From contig NC_044929.1 in NCBI RefSeq assembly GCF_003576645.1, positions 5,309,495-5,373,494 on the forward strand: DNA of 64,000 nt, read 5' to 3'. Of the stretch, positions 38,201 through 51,600 are shown piece after piece. The first letter of the stretch is position 1; each line of letters starts with the position of its first letter. Below the pieces are notes generated by a model, which was given only the letters and a program-made list of their open reading frames with translations, was not told where the DNA came from and ran no database searches. Source of the DNA: Ipomoea triloba (Eukaryota > Streptophyta > Magnoliopsida > Solanales > Convolvulaceae). The translations under genes were made by a program, and so were the position numbers.

Positions 38201-39473
38201 GGTGCACTAAGCTTGTGGTAGAATTGGGTGCTCACAAAGGATGGGTATGTCCAACTTCATCACTACTATGTCACAAATGCAACTACTCTTTCTCCCACTT
38301 TAATTTATTTAATTTGTCAATGCCGGTTAGAGCCTTTTAAATTATATACAATTTAATTTTGCATAATATTTTTTTTGAAACAATTCTGCATAATATTTAA
38401 TTTATTATTAGTATATAAAATTTATATATTTAGAAAATTTTTAAAAAAATACTACTAGTATTAAACATAAATGGACAAATTTAAAAGTAAAAATATATGT
38501 ATATTATTACGAAAATAAGTAAAGAAGAAAAAGTTTAATTTGTTTAACTCATAAATAATAAATATAAGACATAAAATGCAATAGATGAATTTACATGTCA
38601 TTCTTATTTACACTGTACTTTGGGGAATTCTAGAGAAATGTTTGAAATAAGTTTTCATCCTATTCATCTGTAACTTCCTAAATATCGCAATACTTATGAA
38701 TTTTTTAACCAAAAAAAAAAATAAAAAAAATCAACGGCTGGTAGCACAATCTTTTATATTTTTAAAATTTTATACCATTAGTAATTTGATAGTACTGACT
38801 TGTTTGGATTTATCAGGTTGAAAAGAACAGGTGCATATTTTTAATTGGTGGGCATGACATACAATGGGTAAAAACATTTGAGTCCAAAGTGAAGTTAGAA
38901 TATCAGTTTAACCCACAATCAAAAATTAAGATGCTCTACGTGGGTAGTAACATGAAAGTAGCATCAAAGATTCATGAAGACAAGTATTGCAACGTAAGAG
39001 GAGATCCTATTCTTTCATGGTTGTTTTGGGCACGGCTTCGAAGCAAATTCATATCAAGAATTAAATTTGTAGAAGAGACTCATGGTGATGAAATTTTGGG
39101 AAGAGTGAAAAAGTTGCTAGCCTATGAAGCTAACGATTTAGTAGTTAACGATTGGGCTATGCTATGCAAAGGGAACAAGATAGTTGTATTTGACATTGGA
39201 GATAAAATGTTGAAGGTCATGAATGAGTATGAGAAATGGAAGGAGAATGCAATAGCTAAAGGCTTTGACCAAGCATTCAAAGATTATCATGATGAGATTA
39301 TGCTTCACTCTACTTCTACTTCACTATATCATCATCGATGTGCTCTTAAATACCCATGTAATTTTGATCATGTCTCAGAGAATGTAAAATGTCTTCAATG
39401 TTGTCAAGGTATGCAAAAATTTGTCACTTTCAAGTGCTACCACGACAATGCTGATGAGGAGGATTCTGGTTAG
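35297..39473 (+). CDS. Sieve element occlusion (SEO) protein, copy 1, with acidic linker
   Basis: Eight exons join in frame to 777 residues: 35297-35428, 35987-36214, 36441-36826, 36910-36992, 37085-37248, 37448-38029, 38143-38244 and 38817-39473 (TAG). SEO proteins assemble into phloem P-protein filaments that plug injured sieve tubes. Family marks: the N-terminus HINESVILEEVMSTYDPDGK; FLKMLSTFSWEGKLLIMLASF and GCYWIVASILTYASYFTSG of the N-terminal domain; the central thioredoxin-like domain from ~332 (VELHVLKNKSLLLLIS, LHVLWIPILD); CIFLIGGHDIQWVKTFESKV (from ~563); and the C-terminal cysteine-rich motif CLQCCQGMQKFVTFKCYH (~751-768). Exon 2 encodes an unusual linker (~49-103) made of SDEEDSNGDE-type units. 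The last conserved Cys pair reads CY here but CC in copy 2. TATA box upstream. The family call rests on remembered motifs. Confidence 0.88.
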
Positions 39474-40028
39474 GATGTACATAGTTTGATATTGATGACA
39501 GTTGATGTATTTGCATATGCATATGAAAGTTTTTTGTTACCAACATCATTTGTAAAAGAGATATAATTTTTTATGCTGAGTCATCAGTTTATTTTGTGAG
39601 TTCTTTGATTCCCCTATCAAATCGTAGTGAACTATGGTAGCACACTACCTAGTTCTTTTAATTAACTTCAAGTTATTGGTTTATTGTTAGTTGTAATTGT
39701 GCAACTATATAGTTAATTTTTATTTTTATTTTTTTGACAAGATACAATTCTCTCGTATGCAAGGTGAATGAGTGTTTGTTACGAATAATGCCAATAAAGA
39801 AAAATTAACGTTTTTGCCCCCTCAATTATATGCTTATAGTAGTTTCTCATATTAATTATTCATCTATTCACATTATAAAGACGAAATAATTATTTCAAAT
39901 CAATTTCTTTCTATAACAAATTATTACTTCTATCTAGGAATCAAAATAAATGTATAGATAATTATTATAGATGAAATAAACTATGGTTCTAAGGATTATT
40001 ATTATTTATAGTGATTTTAAAATTGATA
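39474..40028. other. SEO-1 3' flank up to duplication breakpoint
   Basis: AT-rich sequence with no gene. The myosin-derived copy starts abruptly at about 40029, within what would be the middle of the last myosin exon. Confidence 0.5.
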
Positions 40029-40371
40029 ATCAATCCAGTTGGGAATTGAAGTAGGGATCAACAGGAACAACCGCGACAGCAGCAGTGGAGTGAGGCCTAT
40101 GAGCGCTGGCCTGAGTGTGATAAGCCGACTGGCGGAAGAGTTTGAGCAAAGGAGTCAAGTATTCGGGGATGATCCCAAGTTCTTGGTCGAGGTCAAATCA
40201 GGTCAGATCGACGCTAACTTGAATCCTGACTGCGAGCTCAGAAGGCTCAAACAAATGTTTGAAGCTTGGAAGAAAGACTACGGAACAAGGCTAAGGGAAA
40301 CCAAGGTTATATTGCATAAGCTGCAGGGAAACGACGAATTGGTTAATGATAAAATGAGAAAAAAATGGTGA
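40029..40371 (+). pseudogene. Truncated copy of the last myosin VIII exon (array copy 2)
   Basis: Starts mid-exon at the codons for [10 protein letters not shown] of the real gene and runs nearly identically to the C-terminus. The penultimate coding stretch is cut because the second Trp codon of KKWWGKR has become TGA, ending the frame at 40371. The 3' UTR is also copied, up to 41143. It has no promoter, splice acceptor or motor part. It is a by-product of segmental duplication. Confidence 0.92.
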
Positions 40372-41435
40372 GGAAAGAGGAACAACAGCACAAGGTTTAA
40401 CTAAATTGGTATCTGTATGTATGTACATGTCAAAGCTCTCTGCATTTTGGAGTTGTCATCAAAATCATTATTTTTTTTTTCGATTTATGTATTTTATTTA
40501 TACATCTTATGTTTTGTTGTGAACAATTATTAATCTTATACAAAGAAATGTTTGTGGTGTGCTTAACTTGAAAGCTAAATCTGTAGTTGTAGACTCTGCT
40601 TTAATTTAAATAAGTGATGGTTTGTACTTTTTGCTGCCTTGCTGGCACTACAGAAGGTCACCTTTTTTTTTTTTTTTTGGTTTCAACTTGAGATATTACT
40701 TGGAAATGCGTTACACATCCACTCTTATCACCTTTTATATTTAGAATACTTGCATTGTGAACAAGAATAATTTCTTCAAATTTTGTTCACTTTCTTAATT
40801 ATTCACTCTTAACAATTTATGGTGAAAAGTAAATCCCTAATAGACAAAATCAGAACCACTTTTTCTTTTCACTCTTGTTTTATATTTAGAGTGTGTTCCA
40901 AGCAAAAACAAAAGAGCTCTTAGCTTGTTTCATAAAGTTTTGTTGATATAATGATTTTGATTTCCTTTATATGAGCATTGACATTTCCTTTATCTTGCAT
41001 TGGAGTGAAATACTCTAATTCAAGGGGTTAAACCTATTTATATTGCTCATATCCATCAAGAAAGTTAATAGGCTGGAGTTGAATTTGAAATCTTGTGGTT
41101 GTCAAAGTTTAACTAAATTGGTATCTGTACTGTATGTGAACATCACTACTGGAAATTATCGTTTTTCCGACCGCATTTCCGACCACCCAAAAATGGTCAC
41201 AAAAGGTGACATTTTTTCACTTTTCCGTCGAAGGGTTATAGGGGTCGGAAAGTCGTCGGAATTTCCGACCACTTTTACTAAGTGGTCGGACATTCCGACC
41301 ACTATTTACAAAGTAGTCGGAAAACTTTCGCAAATTTAATTTTTTTAATTAAGAGTGATTTCCGACCACCCTGGTGGTCGGAAATACCGACCGCCAAGTA
41401 AAAGGTGGTCGGTAAACCTTTTTTTATTTTTTTGT

Positions 41436-41466
<31 letters not shown>

Positions 41467-42547
41467 GTTTTTTTTTTTTTTTTTTTAAGATTTCAACATG
41501 CATTTCTTCAATTAACCACGATGTAGAGAGTTTACTCGTCGCATGTTGTGATGTTCAATATAAACAACTAAATTAGCTCATCGTAACAACCATTTCACCA
41601 TTCCTGTTATGAAAATAAGATTGTGTCGCCTTTTCGGTCATATAAATATATGAAATCATTTTCTAACTTCAACTCCTTTAAACCTTTATTGTTGTTAGGG
41701 CTCTACTGTCCTAATTTTATTGAGTTTCACAATCCCACGTAATGTATTGTTATAGGGAATATACTCCGAACTTACCAACTCGTGTATTGAGCCCAAATCG
41801 GATCAAGCTCTACGTATATGGAGGATCACTTCTGACATTTCGAGGGTACTCACCTGACCCGACCTGAAACTTAGACTCTTTCTCAGCTTAGTAAGTTGCT
41901 GCTTAAACACCTTTAGCCTTAGTCCCAACCCCGTTGTTCGCCCTAGACCCCCAACCCCACGCGATAAGTACTAGAAGATAAATTTAGATAGTAACATCCA
42001 AACCATCCATTAATATAAACAACCACTTTAACATACCTTTGGGTAAATTATGATCGAAGATTATATTCTTTGAAACAATCCATTAATAGTACACTTCTAG
42101 TGTAGTATATAGGGTCAATTCAAGTTACAGTCTCTTTACCTAGTTTGTTTGTTGGTTTAAGTTATGGAGCTTGAAATACGTGATTGTGGTCATAAGTTCC
42201 CGAACATATAAATAGCGTATAGGAGTAGCCAAAAGTCTCCCACTTAGCAATAAATGCAGTATTTATAGGAAAGAGGAGGGAACATGTTCCATTCAAGTCT
42301 TCAACTCCATACAACCTTTATTCTAACTTAACAAAAGTTTTTTTCTTCTATTATATATGTGTGTGTGTGTGGGGTTGGCAAATGAATGTTAGTTGATAGC
42401 TAATAACTTATTGTGTTAGTTGATTTGACTAACTGATTGTATTAAATACTTATAAAAATGCATTTGGTAATTAGCTGTTTACTATTAACTTGTTGCATGT
42501 AAAATAACTAATAATGACTTTTATTGTTTTCAAAAAAAAATAATGAC

Positions 42548-42587
<40 letters not shown>

Positions 42588-42789
42588 TAAAGTTTAATAT
42601 AATTTTTTTATAATAATAATAGTCATCATCATAAATTATTTTTAATTATGAACTTATAAATTTTAAAATAATTTTATTTTAAAGTTTGTATTATTATTAT
42701 TATTATGCTATTAAAAAATTGTGCTAAAATTTCACCCCAAATAATTAAAATTAGCGCCATTCTCTCTAAAAAAAAAAATAAAAAGAGGA

Positions 42790-43468
42790 AAGTGTCAAAT
42801 TGGCCCCCTAAGTCGGATGGATAATGCAATTAGGGTCCCTAACTGAAAAAAGCTCCATTCAAGCCCCCTAAACCGGCAAAAAAGTGCAATTGAGTCCTAA
42901 ATGACTTGTTTATCAGGTCAAATTCAGTTAGGAGGCTAATTTGACACTTTTCATTTTTTATTTTATTTTTCAAAACAAATATTTTTATTTATTTCAGTTC
43001 AAAAAAATATTTTTATTTATTAAAAATATTATTTATTATAAAAAAAATAAAAAAAATAAAAAAAACAGCCACCGACAGTTTAATAATTTGGTCCTACTGT
43101 CAATTAATTTGTAGAATTCGTCCCCAAGTGTTGGCCATACACATTTTTCGTTCTTAAGTTATAATTGATGTTGCACTTTTTGTGTCTTTATTAATAAAAC
43201 ATTAGGAACAAAATTTACAATTTTAGTATAACTCACGGACGAATATGTTGGCATTGCATTTTTCGTTCTTTTGTGCTCACTTCTCCTTTAGAGACGAAAA
43301 ATGTAATTTTCTATTTTTTGTTTTTAAAAATTATTTAAAATAATTATTTTTAAATTATTTAAAATAATTAACTTTTTTAATAATATAAAAACAATTATTT
43401 AAATAATGTTTTTGAAAAAAAAATGAAAAAAAAAAGTCGGCAGTCCCCAGCTGGGATTGCCGACTTTT

Positions 43469-43506
<38 letters not shown>

Positions 43507-43747
43507 TTAAAAATTATTAAAATTATTTATAGAATACAAATTAATTTGACATTATGACCAAATGTGATACAAATTACAAAGTTTTGCACTTAATTTCAGT
43601 CCAAGGAGTAGTAACCTGATAAACAATTCATTTAGGGCTCAATTGCACTTTTTTACCGATTTAGGGGGCTTGAATGAAGTTTTTTTTCAGTTAAAGGACC
43701 TAATTGCACTATCCACCCCACTTAGGGGGCCAATTTGACACTTTTCC
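42790..43747. mobile_element. Element with ~130-bp terminal inverted repeats nested in the CACTA element
   Basis: The left arm starts GAAAGTGTCAAATTGGCCCC and the right arm ends GGGGCCAATTTGACACTTTTC. The arms stay complementary inward over about 130 bp to 'tttatcagg'. In the middle, GTCGGCAGTCCC / GGGATTGCCGAC forms a second hairpin flanked by A and T runs. Long TIRs suggest a Mutator-like element. No coding sequence. Confidence 0.75.
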
Positions 43748-43859
43748 CAAATAAAAAAAATGACGCCATTATCAGGTCTAACCCCAAAATTTAGCCAATA
43801 TTCCATTCTCCCTCCTTAGCTCCCCAAAATTTTGCCAATACTCCGTAAAACAAAGCCCT

Positions 43860-44120
43860 ACCTCCCAAATCAGATCTCAGATCCGCTCCTCTCTCTCACT
43901 CTCTTACTCTCCGATCCCTTCTCACCCTCTCACTCAGACGTCGCCAGCCTCCACACTCCCTTCGCACTCTCTCAGATGTAGCTCCACCGCGAACCTCCTC
44001 CACCGCCACAGCCGCCACAGCTGCCACCGCCTCTCCTGCGAAGACGCCGACGCTGCCACCGCTTCTCCTGCGAAGACGCCGACGCTACCACCGCCTCTGC
44101 CCCAGCCCTCATCGTCCAGG
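43860..44120 (+). other. GC-rich, CT-rich leader-like segment captured in the CACTA element
   Basis: This 260-bp stretch is far more GC-rich than its surroundings. It opens with a CTCTCTCTCACTCTC leader-like run, contains two copies of a ~32-bp unit (GCGAAGACGCCGACGCT core) and ends at a plausible donor, CAG|GTTCG. It looks like a captured host 5' exon. Open frames are short and unrecognised. Confidence 0.5.
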
Positions 44121-45613
44121 TTCGTTTTTTTTTTTTCTTTCCTTTTTTATAGTTAATAATATGTGTGTTTTATTGTTGTCTTGACAAGATTTCTCCAGCC
44201 CAGATGACACACTGCTGGTGCCATCTCCTCCTCCCCCTATCTGCAGGTTTGTTGATTTATTTTTATTTTTATGGTTAATAATATGTGTGTGTTTTATTAT
44301 TAATTTGATAAATGTGGTATTTTATGATTTGTAGAAAGTTTATTTTGCCTTTTCTTGATTTTTTCCCATTTATTTGTTGAAATACTTCTATGACATTTCT
44401 AGTTAATTGTTTGATTTATAATTTATGCCAGAGATTAGTCAGAGATTATGTTCCCAGTTAATATTGAATTACTCTGTGAATAATTGTAGTACTATATTTG
44501 GTTCTGGATTACCAGTCACTTGCAGTATAAAGCTGGGCTACAAAGTCTTCAAATTTGATTGTTGTTCAATGTGAGAATCAATGTGGTTTATAGTGATGCT
44601 GCATCGATGAGCAAACCAATATCAAAACATAGCTTTTCATGCTAGTTGCTGTTTAATTCAATAGATTCATGCCCTAAAGGCAAAGTTGAAAATAAAGATA
44701 AACATTACCTTCAGTTTAACTTATACGGTACTCCATAACATTAGTCTTGTGCTTGTCCTCTATTTTCTGCATTTTGAGATGATAATAGTTGCTCCAAGCT
44801 CTAAGCAATGGGTATTAGTAGTTCAATGAGTCTTCATACGGTCTATCCTCTTTTATTTTTTTCCATATTAAGCAAGTTTTGCCTATCATTTTGCATTGCT
44901 TCTATGCCTCCATGTTTATTAACAAAGACTCCGATTTACTTGTTCAGTATATACTTCCCTTGCCTATCATTTTGCATTGCTTCTATGCTTGATATGAAAC
45001 TTTATACACTGCTTTTAATGAGATATTCACAAATGTTGGATAGTTCAAGTGTTTATGATGCTTTGTGCTTTTACTAGTTCTGATTTTTAATACATTGCAA
45101 GCCTTACTCAAGCACTGGCCTATTGCCACGAGAAACATGTGATTCATAGGGACATGTTGTTGGACATTTGTTACTTGGAAAACAACAATTTCGTTGCAGT
45201 CTTGCCATACTGTTCTGATATTTTGTCAAACATTTGTTTTAGCTTATTTGTCATCTGGTGTATGCATAATCATAAAATGTGCTCTGTTTGCATTTTTTTT
45301 AATTATTATTTAATGTTATGATTAAGTGGATATAGTATAGGTTTTTGCTACTCCATATTTATAATTTCTCGGACCTTGTACACTCAACAGTAACATAGTT
45401 CAGGTGTGTTTTTTTGTTTGAGAAGTAGTGCTTGAATTCTGTCATGAGAAATTTTACCAAAGCTATCGCTTTAAACACTTGTTAAGTTAGCTATGATTTT
45501 GCTGTGGATGTAGAGCAGATGCAAATGAGGCTGCTGTTATCCTTCTTTCATCATATATCACCATCTCCCCTTTGCTAATTTTCATCCTTTGCCATACAAA
45601 GCTTATATACCAG
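44121..45613. other. Interior of the CACTA element, intron-like
   Basis: AT-rich with long T runs and no protein-like frame. A short direct repeat 'ttgcctatcattttgcattg' occurs at 44879 and 44959. Probably the introns of the captured gene. Confidence 0.4.
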
Positions 45614-45950
45614 GTTGGTTAGAAGAGAGGCCGGTTGACTCTTGAAGATGAAGATGATGAGCAACCAAAGAAGGTAGGCATGGGGGTACCTGCTACACAG
45701 TGGATCAGTGCTTACAATTCTCACAGGCCTAAAAAACAAAGGTAAACCTTATTCTTCACTACGGGCTTGGTGATTTTGTACCATGCCACTCTGGCACTTC
45801 ATAGTCTTGCTCAGTTTGCTGCATTTCATAGCTGCCGCCTTGTATTCTCTGTGATAGAAAGATATGATTGGATAGTGCTTTTGTTCATGAAGGTATCACT
45901 ACAATGTGTGTGACGCAAGACTTCCCCAACACATAGATAAAGGATACTAA
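45614..45950 (+). pseudogene. Captured host exons of an unidentified gene
   Basis: Two exon-like pieces with good splice borders, 45614-45741 and 45893-45950, join to encode [37 protein letters not shown] and YHYNVCDARLPQHIDKGY followed by TAA. The protein-like composition and frame continuity across a GT-AG intron make capture of a real gene likely. A TAG lies in frame near the start of the first piece, so the copy is probably broken. I do not recognise the family. Confidence 0.5.
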
Positions 45951-47062
45951 GATGGCCTGTTTATAAGCAGTGTAGCATCTGCCAGTAATTTGTGGGTGTT
46001 AATCTTGGATGCTGCTATTGGCTTTACACATCAAGTGCATGAACTTTCTCCTTCCTTTCTTCACAAGGTTCATACTTCTCATATATCTTCTTTCAAGTGG
46101 TTTAGACTTAATGGCCAAGATTTTTATTTCTTAATCTATATTTCTGCAAGTTATTGATTCACTAGTTAGAGCTCTACTGATCTTATTACCTTTTTAACAT
46201 CCCCATTTTCTGTACTGGTGCAGTGTCGATAATGGATTCCCAGTCATCACTTTTGTTTTTCAGAATTAACTTAAGTTGATAGTTCATCCCCATGAGTATC
46301 TTTTCAAAGTTCAGGTAAGTAATCTAAGTGATGAATTTCTGCAATTTTTCCTTGATATTGCTTCAAAAATTTCTGATATTCAGTCTTAAATATTTATTTT
46401 ATTTTATTTTATATTTTTGTTCTTGCACAGTAGTTGCATTACACTTCTTCGGCCCGGGACAAATAGGGTGAACTCATTTGATCCCTTTACTGCCTTCAGT
46501 TTATTCCTCTTTTATTTCCTTACTTTCCATAGAATTGCATTTCTATTTTTGTTTAAAGATAGGTTCTTCACTGATATTGAAGTTGCCTGAAAAAGATGAA
46601 GCTTGTTTCTTGAAGCATCCAATAGATGAAGAGTTCGAGAGTTTGTATAGTATTCTGATTAGTATCACAAACTTGTATTGTAATGAAACTACTACTCGGT
46701 TTACAATTGCTATTTGCATTTTAAATTAAATTCATAGAGCAGTGATTTTTTTTTTTTTACTTAATTGATTTCCGACCACCCGAGCTGGTCGGAAACTCCC
46801 CAATAACTACTGCAGTGGAAATTTCCGACCGCTTAGGTGGGAATTTCCGACCAATAGGTGGTCGGAATATCCGGACCACCCAATTTGGCTGTGGTCGGGT
46901 TTAGTCCGACCACTGTCCGAGTGTGGTCGGAAAATCCGACCACTAGGCAAGGATTTTCCGTATACCCAATTTGGTCGGAAAAGTGGCCGGAAAGGTAGTT
47001 TCCGACTACTTTTAGGGTGTTTCCGACCACTTTCGGGTGGTCGGAAATTTGGCAATTTCCAG

Positions 47063-47176
47063 CATGTCAAATCTATGCATTTTGGAGTTGTCATCAAAAG
47101 CATTTTTAAGGGTTTTTAATTTTTTTTTTAATACAAGGTAAGAGCAATTAATCTCACTCTCACACACACGCGCGCG

Positions 47177-47208
<32 letters not shown>

Positions 47209-48480
47209 GGCGGATCGAGAAATTTTTCTGAGTGAGTGTGAAGTTCAAATAAATTTTAAAATGTTAATGACATAATATCAATATTTGATATAAATAAAAA
47301 AAAATATTAAAGGTAAAATAAAAGATAGAATAAAGCCCTTTCTAAATTTCTATGATAAAATATCAAAATTTGATAAGTGTAAGAGATTCATCTCATTTTT
47401 ACCTGTCACTAAAGTGTTGACTTTAAGTTAGGAGGTCTATCACTTGAGGCTTGAGCTAGTTCACGAGTCTCCTCACCCCCTACTTTATTTGGTCTAAAAG
47501 TTGCATCAATATCAAATCTTTTTGAGCAGCTTGAATTATAATGCACTAAAATCAGATCAATAAGCTAGCCCACCGTGAGCTGTGCTCAAGCCATAGATAC
47601 TTTTTAAAATATATATGTGAAGGGTGACATTTGTCATACAATTGGAGCCCATAAATTTGATTATTCCAATACTTATTAAATTTCAGAGTATATAAGATTA
47701 GCAACATATTAGGTAAAAAAAAAGGAAAAAAAAAAAAGAATAGCAACAAAACTACATAACGAAGTAAATGGAATTCTTAATAATTTTCACCAAAATTTGC
47801 TCACCTCTCTTCATTCTTTTTGTAATCCATCTTGGACTGTATTGCACTCTTTTATTTCATTCACCAGGCCACAATCAAACAATACATTCTTGGACCCTTT
47901 CTTTTGTGTCCCTAATATTCACTTTTCTCCTCTTTTATAATTAGAATAACTGCATTGCAAGCAAGAACAAAAGATCGCTCCTATTTATTCAAATTTTATT
48001 TATTTTCTTGATTCACTCTTAACAAATTACAATGCAAAGTAAATCTCTATGGGACAAAGTGAGTAGCACATCCTCTTTTCACTTTTCTTTTATATTTGGA
48101 GTGTGTTGCAAGAAAAAAAAAACAAAAATAACTTTAACGTCCTAAATATTCTGTGAACTATTCCTCCTAATTTCTTTTAAGTTAGTTGTCTTATATGATC
48201 ATTAAAATACTCCATGTCATGGAGAGTACTTAAGGATATGATAGAGCATTAGGTGAAGATTAATATTGTTAAATTTTCTCAATGTTAGATAATATTTTAC
48301 TTCTTGGTGGACAAGGTAAAATATTTCATTTTTAATCATATTAGATATCAAAATTATGGTATATACTTATTAATTAAATTTGGCATCTATACTCACCATA
48401 CTATATAGTTAAAGCAAATAAATTGATTCCACTTATTTGCTCACAATTGAAGCAAAGAATTGTTCCATTTCATCCCATTC
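47063..48480. repeat. Duplicated spacer upstream of SEO-2
   Basis: Continues the unit interrupted by the CACTA insertion and matches 33790-35150 and 58940-60360. It contains a compound microsatellite at 47160-47210 (CA, CG, TA). No gene seen. Confidence 0.7.
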
Positions 48481-48486
48481 CAATGC

Positions 48487-48494
48487 TATAAATA
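48487..48494 (+). promoter_or_regulatory. TATA box of SEO-2
   Basis: TATAAATA at 138 bp before the ATG, in the same context as in SEO-1. The promoter of this broken copy therefore looks intact. Confidence 0.6.
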
Positions 48495-48624
48495 TAAGAG
48501 GTTAACTACACATTTGATTCACAAACCAACAACATATTTTTTATGCTCTTTCCCGGCCTAAACTCTGCAAGCTCTCTTTAATTACCCTAGTAAATAGACA
48601 AACCAATCTTTGTGTCAATCAAAG

Positions 48625-51600
48625 ATGGCAGTTTCACACATCAATGAAAATGTTATCTTGGAAAAAGTTATGAGTACACATGATCCAGATGGCAAAGAAA
48701 ATTTTAAAATTAATGTTATCTTCGATTTGGTGAAGAGAATTCTCTATCCTACCACGGTTTTTGTATTTACTATTAATTTACATTGATGTTAAACTTCAAG
48801 TTTTATTTTGTCGGAGTAAGTTCTAGTACATATATATCAAGTATTTGTTAGAAGTTTTATGGTATATATAGGTTTCATGTTTTATCGAATTCTAACTATT
48901 TAAATCTTTATATATGTTATATTGAATGAGGTAAGAACTTGAAGTTTATGGTATATATAGATTTCATGTTTTATCGAATTCTAACTATTTAAATCTTTAT
49001 ATATGTTATATTGAATGAGGTAATAACTTGGTTGTTAGGTGGGAATTTATTCTCTACGTTAGTTATAGTATATATTATATAAAAAATTTTGAAGAGTTTT
49101 TTGATGAAAAGAATGCAGAACAAAAACATTCATTGTATTATTGTATATCTAACAGTACATCTAAGTGCCGTTAATAAATAATAATTTCTCATAATATAGT
49201 TTCACTCTAAATCACTAAAAAAAATAAATTAGTAACATTATATTCCGCAGGATGATTTGTATATGGATCGGATTTCATGCATAATAACTTATTAGGATTT
49301 TAATGAGTTTGTTGTGTTTTGGTCTATATATATTTCGTTGGATGATATATGATTTAGATCGGAGATAGTATTGATGAAGATGAAGATTCTGATAAGGAAG
49401 ATCCTAATGGCGACAAGTCTGATGAGGAAGACTCTAATAGTGACAAGTCTGATGAAGAAGACTGTAATGGCAACGAGTTTGATGATGAGAAGGGATCTGA
49501 CAGTAACAAAAGGTTTGATGATGAGAAGGAATTTGGTAGTGAGGAGCTATATGCCAAAGACATGGAACTTCCCTATCAATTAAAAAAATTTTCCTTTGAG
49601 GTAATTCTCTAATTTGAAGAAAAAAATTAAAAGATATTTGTTTTTCTTAAATTTTCCAATCAGATTATAATAGGTCAATTATATCTGCTATAATAGTAAC
49701 TTTATGAATGTGCAATTATTCTTTTCATACTATAATTTAATTAGAAAATTTTATAGTAAATGTCTAATTTTCGTAAGTCTTTGTAAAACAGTATCACGAT
49801 TTCATGATGCAATAAGTAGTTAATAATTTTAAGATTTTCTTGCTTTATTCAGATGTCATTGATGTGTTCAAAAAATGTGGATTGTAATCTATTTTCTGAA
49901 AATGTTGTCCACATTTTCCTGGGAAGGAAAGCTTTTGATTATGCTGGCATCTTTCTCCCTCTATCTTGGAGAATTGAGCATTGTTCACGGTCACAAAGGG
50001 TTGTCAGGCAAATTGGCAATTCTCAAGGGTCGTGAAAGTCATCTTTTGCCAATCGTTACACATTTAATCAAATCAATCTTACGTTTGACTGAGTATATTG
50101 TTGAGCTTGCACAATCATCTTCTCACTATTCATCATCAATCATACCAATTGGTTGCTATTGGATCGTCACAAGTATCCTTACTTATGCATCCTATTTCAC
50201 TTCTGGCCTTATGAGTATGCATTCAAGGTACGTAAGATTTAATTTCACGATACAATATATAATCAATATCAATATGTATAGATATAGTGTTTGTCATTAT
50301 TGTTTTCGTTATTATATTATTGTAGGTGTTTCGTGGGTAGCGAAACACAACTGTCCAGTTTAACCGTCAAAATCAAAGGCGTAATCTCCGATTGTCGTCC
50401 AATACTAGGTTAGGTTTAATAAATTCAAGTATAGGATTCCTCAAAAAAAAAAAATTCAAATATAGGAAATTAAAGTTATTATTATTTCTTGCCTGTGAGT
50501 TTAAATTAATGAGTACTTGAATTGATATATGCAGAGAAAAAGAGAGAAGTTGATTCTTACAATGCATTATGTCATGCATTCTTTGATGAGAATCCAATCC
50601 CTTCTACTTCTTCTAATTTGGATGTTTTGAAGTTAGTATTCAATGTCAAGAAAGGTGGGAAACACAAACTCATATATGATGGTGCTCGCAAACAAATGGT
50701 ATGAGCTTACGCACTTAGCCATCAATTTCAACCATTAATAATTTCTTTTGATTTGATTGCTAATTATTAAGTACTGTATGTACGTCCAATTTGCTTATAT
50801 ATATTGATTATGTTAATTGTTAAATAGAAAAATAATATATATATATTTTTTGAATTGCAGGTAGAATTACATGTTTTGAAGAATAAGAGCTTGCTACTGT
50901 TAATTTCACCAAGTCTTGACATGCACCCGTACTTGATTTCATTACTTCATTTCATACAAAAGGATGTTCAATTGCATGTACTTTGGATTCCGATATTACT
51001 CTTCTACATTATGGGATATTAAACATATGAAAGAACAATATAAAAGTTTTGTAAATGAATCAGGACTACTCTCAGTGAGAAATGTACAGAAATCAGTAGC
51101 ACCAAGATTTGTACGGTTTGTTAAAGAGAACTTCTTTCCAGATTTCCAAATAGGAGGTGAGCCTATAATTGTTTCACCAGATCATAATGGAAGGATGGTT
51201 CACCGTAATGCAATGCACATGGTATTGATGAGAGGTTTAGATATTTGTGTAAGGATGTCTGATGGAATTAAGATTGGAGATAGCGTAATTCCTTTATTAC
51301 AAAAAGTTTTGACGGAAAGAGTTTCGACGGTGAGGGATTTGATTCCAGACATTGACAGGAAGATAAGTGAAGTCGCTAATAAAGTGGATGGTATAATAAA
51401 TGATTGGTTCCGTGACATTGAAGAGCAAATACAAAATCCGGTATGTTTATTTTAATGTATGTTTTATTAGTTCGTTAACTCCCGTACATATATTCCTTCA
51501 ATTTAAAATTGTAAATGATTAACATTTTATTTTTATGAATAGGTTGATAGTAACATTTTCACAAGTAAGAAGGAAAAAGATTTATGGAAGATAGACACTT

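Larger units (their letters stand above)
41144..47062. mobile_element. 5.9-kb CACTA transposon with captured gene fragments
   Basis: The left end is CACTACTGGAAATTATCG; the right end, inverted, reads CTGGAAATTGCC, so the outer CACTA bases are lost on the right. A CAT triplet flanks both sides (41141-41143, 47063-47065). The host sequence 'gaacat|gtcaaa' is uninterrupted at the matching place at 58943, proving an insertion with a 3-bp target duplication. Both subterminal zones (41165-41410, 46770-47050) are packed with CCGACCACC / GGTGGTCGG repeats, as in CACTA elements. I see no transposase, so it is non-autonomous. It carries a nested inverted-repeat element and exon-like fragments. Confidence 0.88.

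Noticed and set aside
46807..47248. Minus-strand frames rich in Pro, Arg and Ser
   Set aside because: Translations of CCGACCACC subterminal repeats of the CACTA element.
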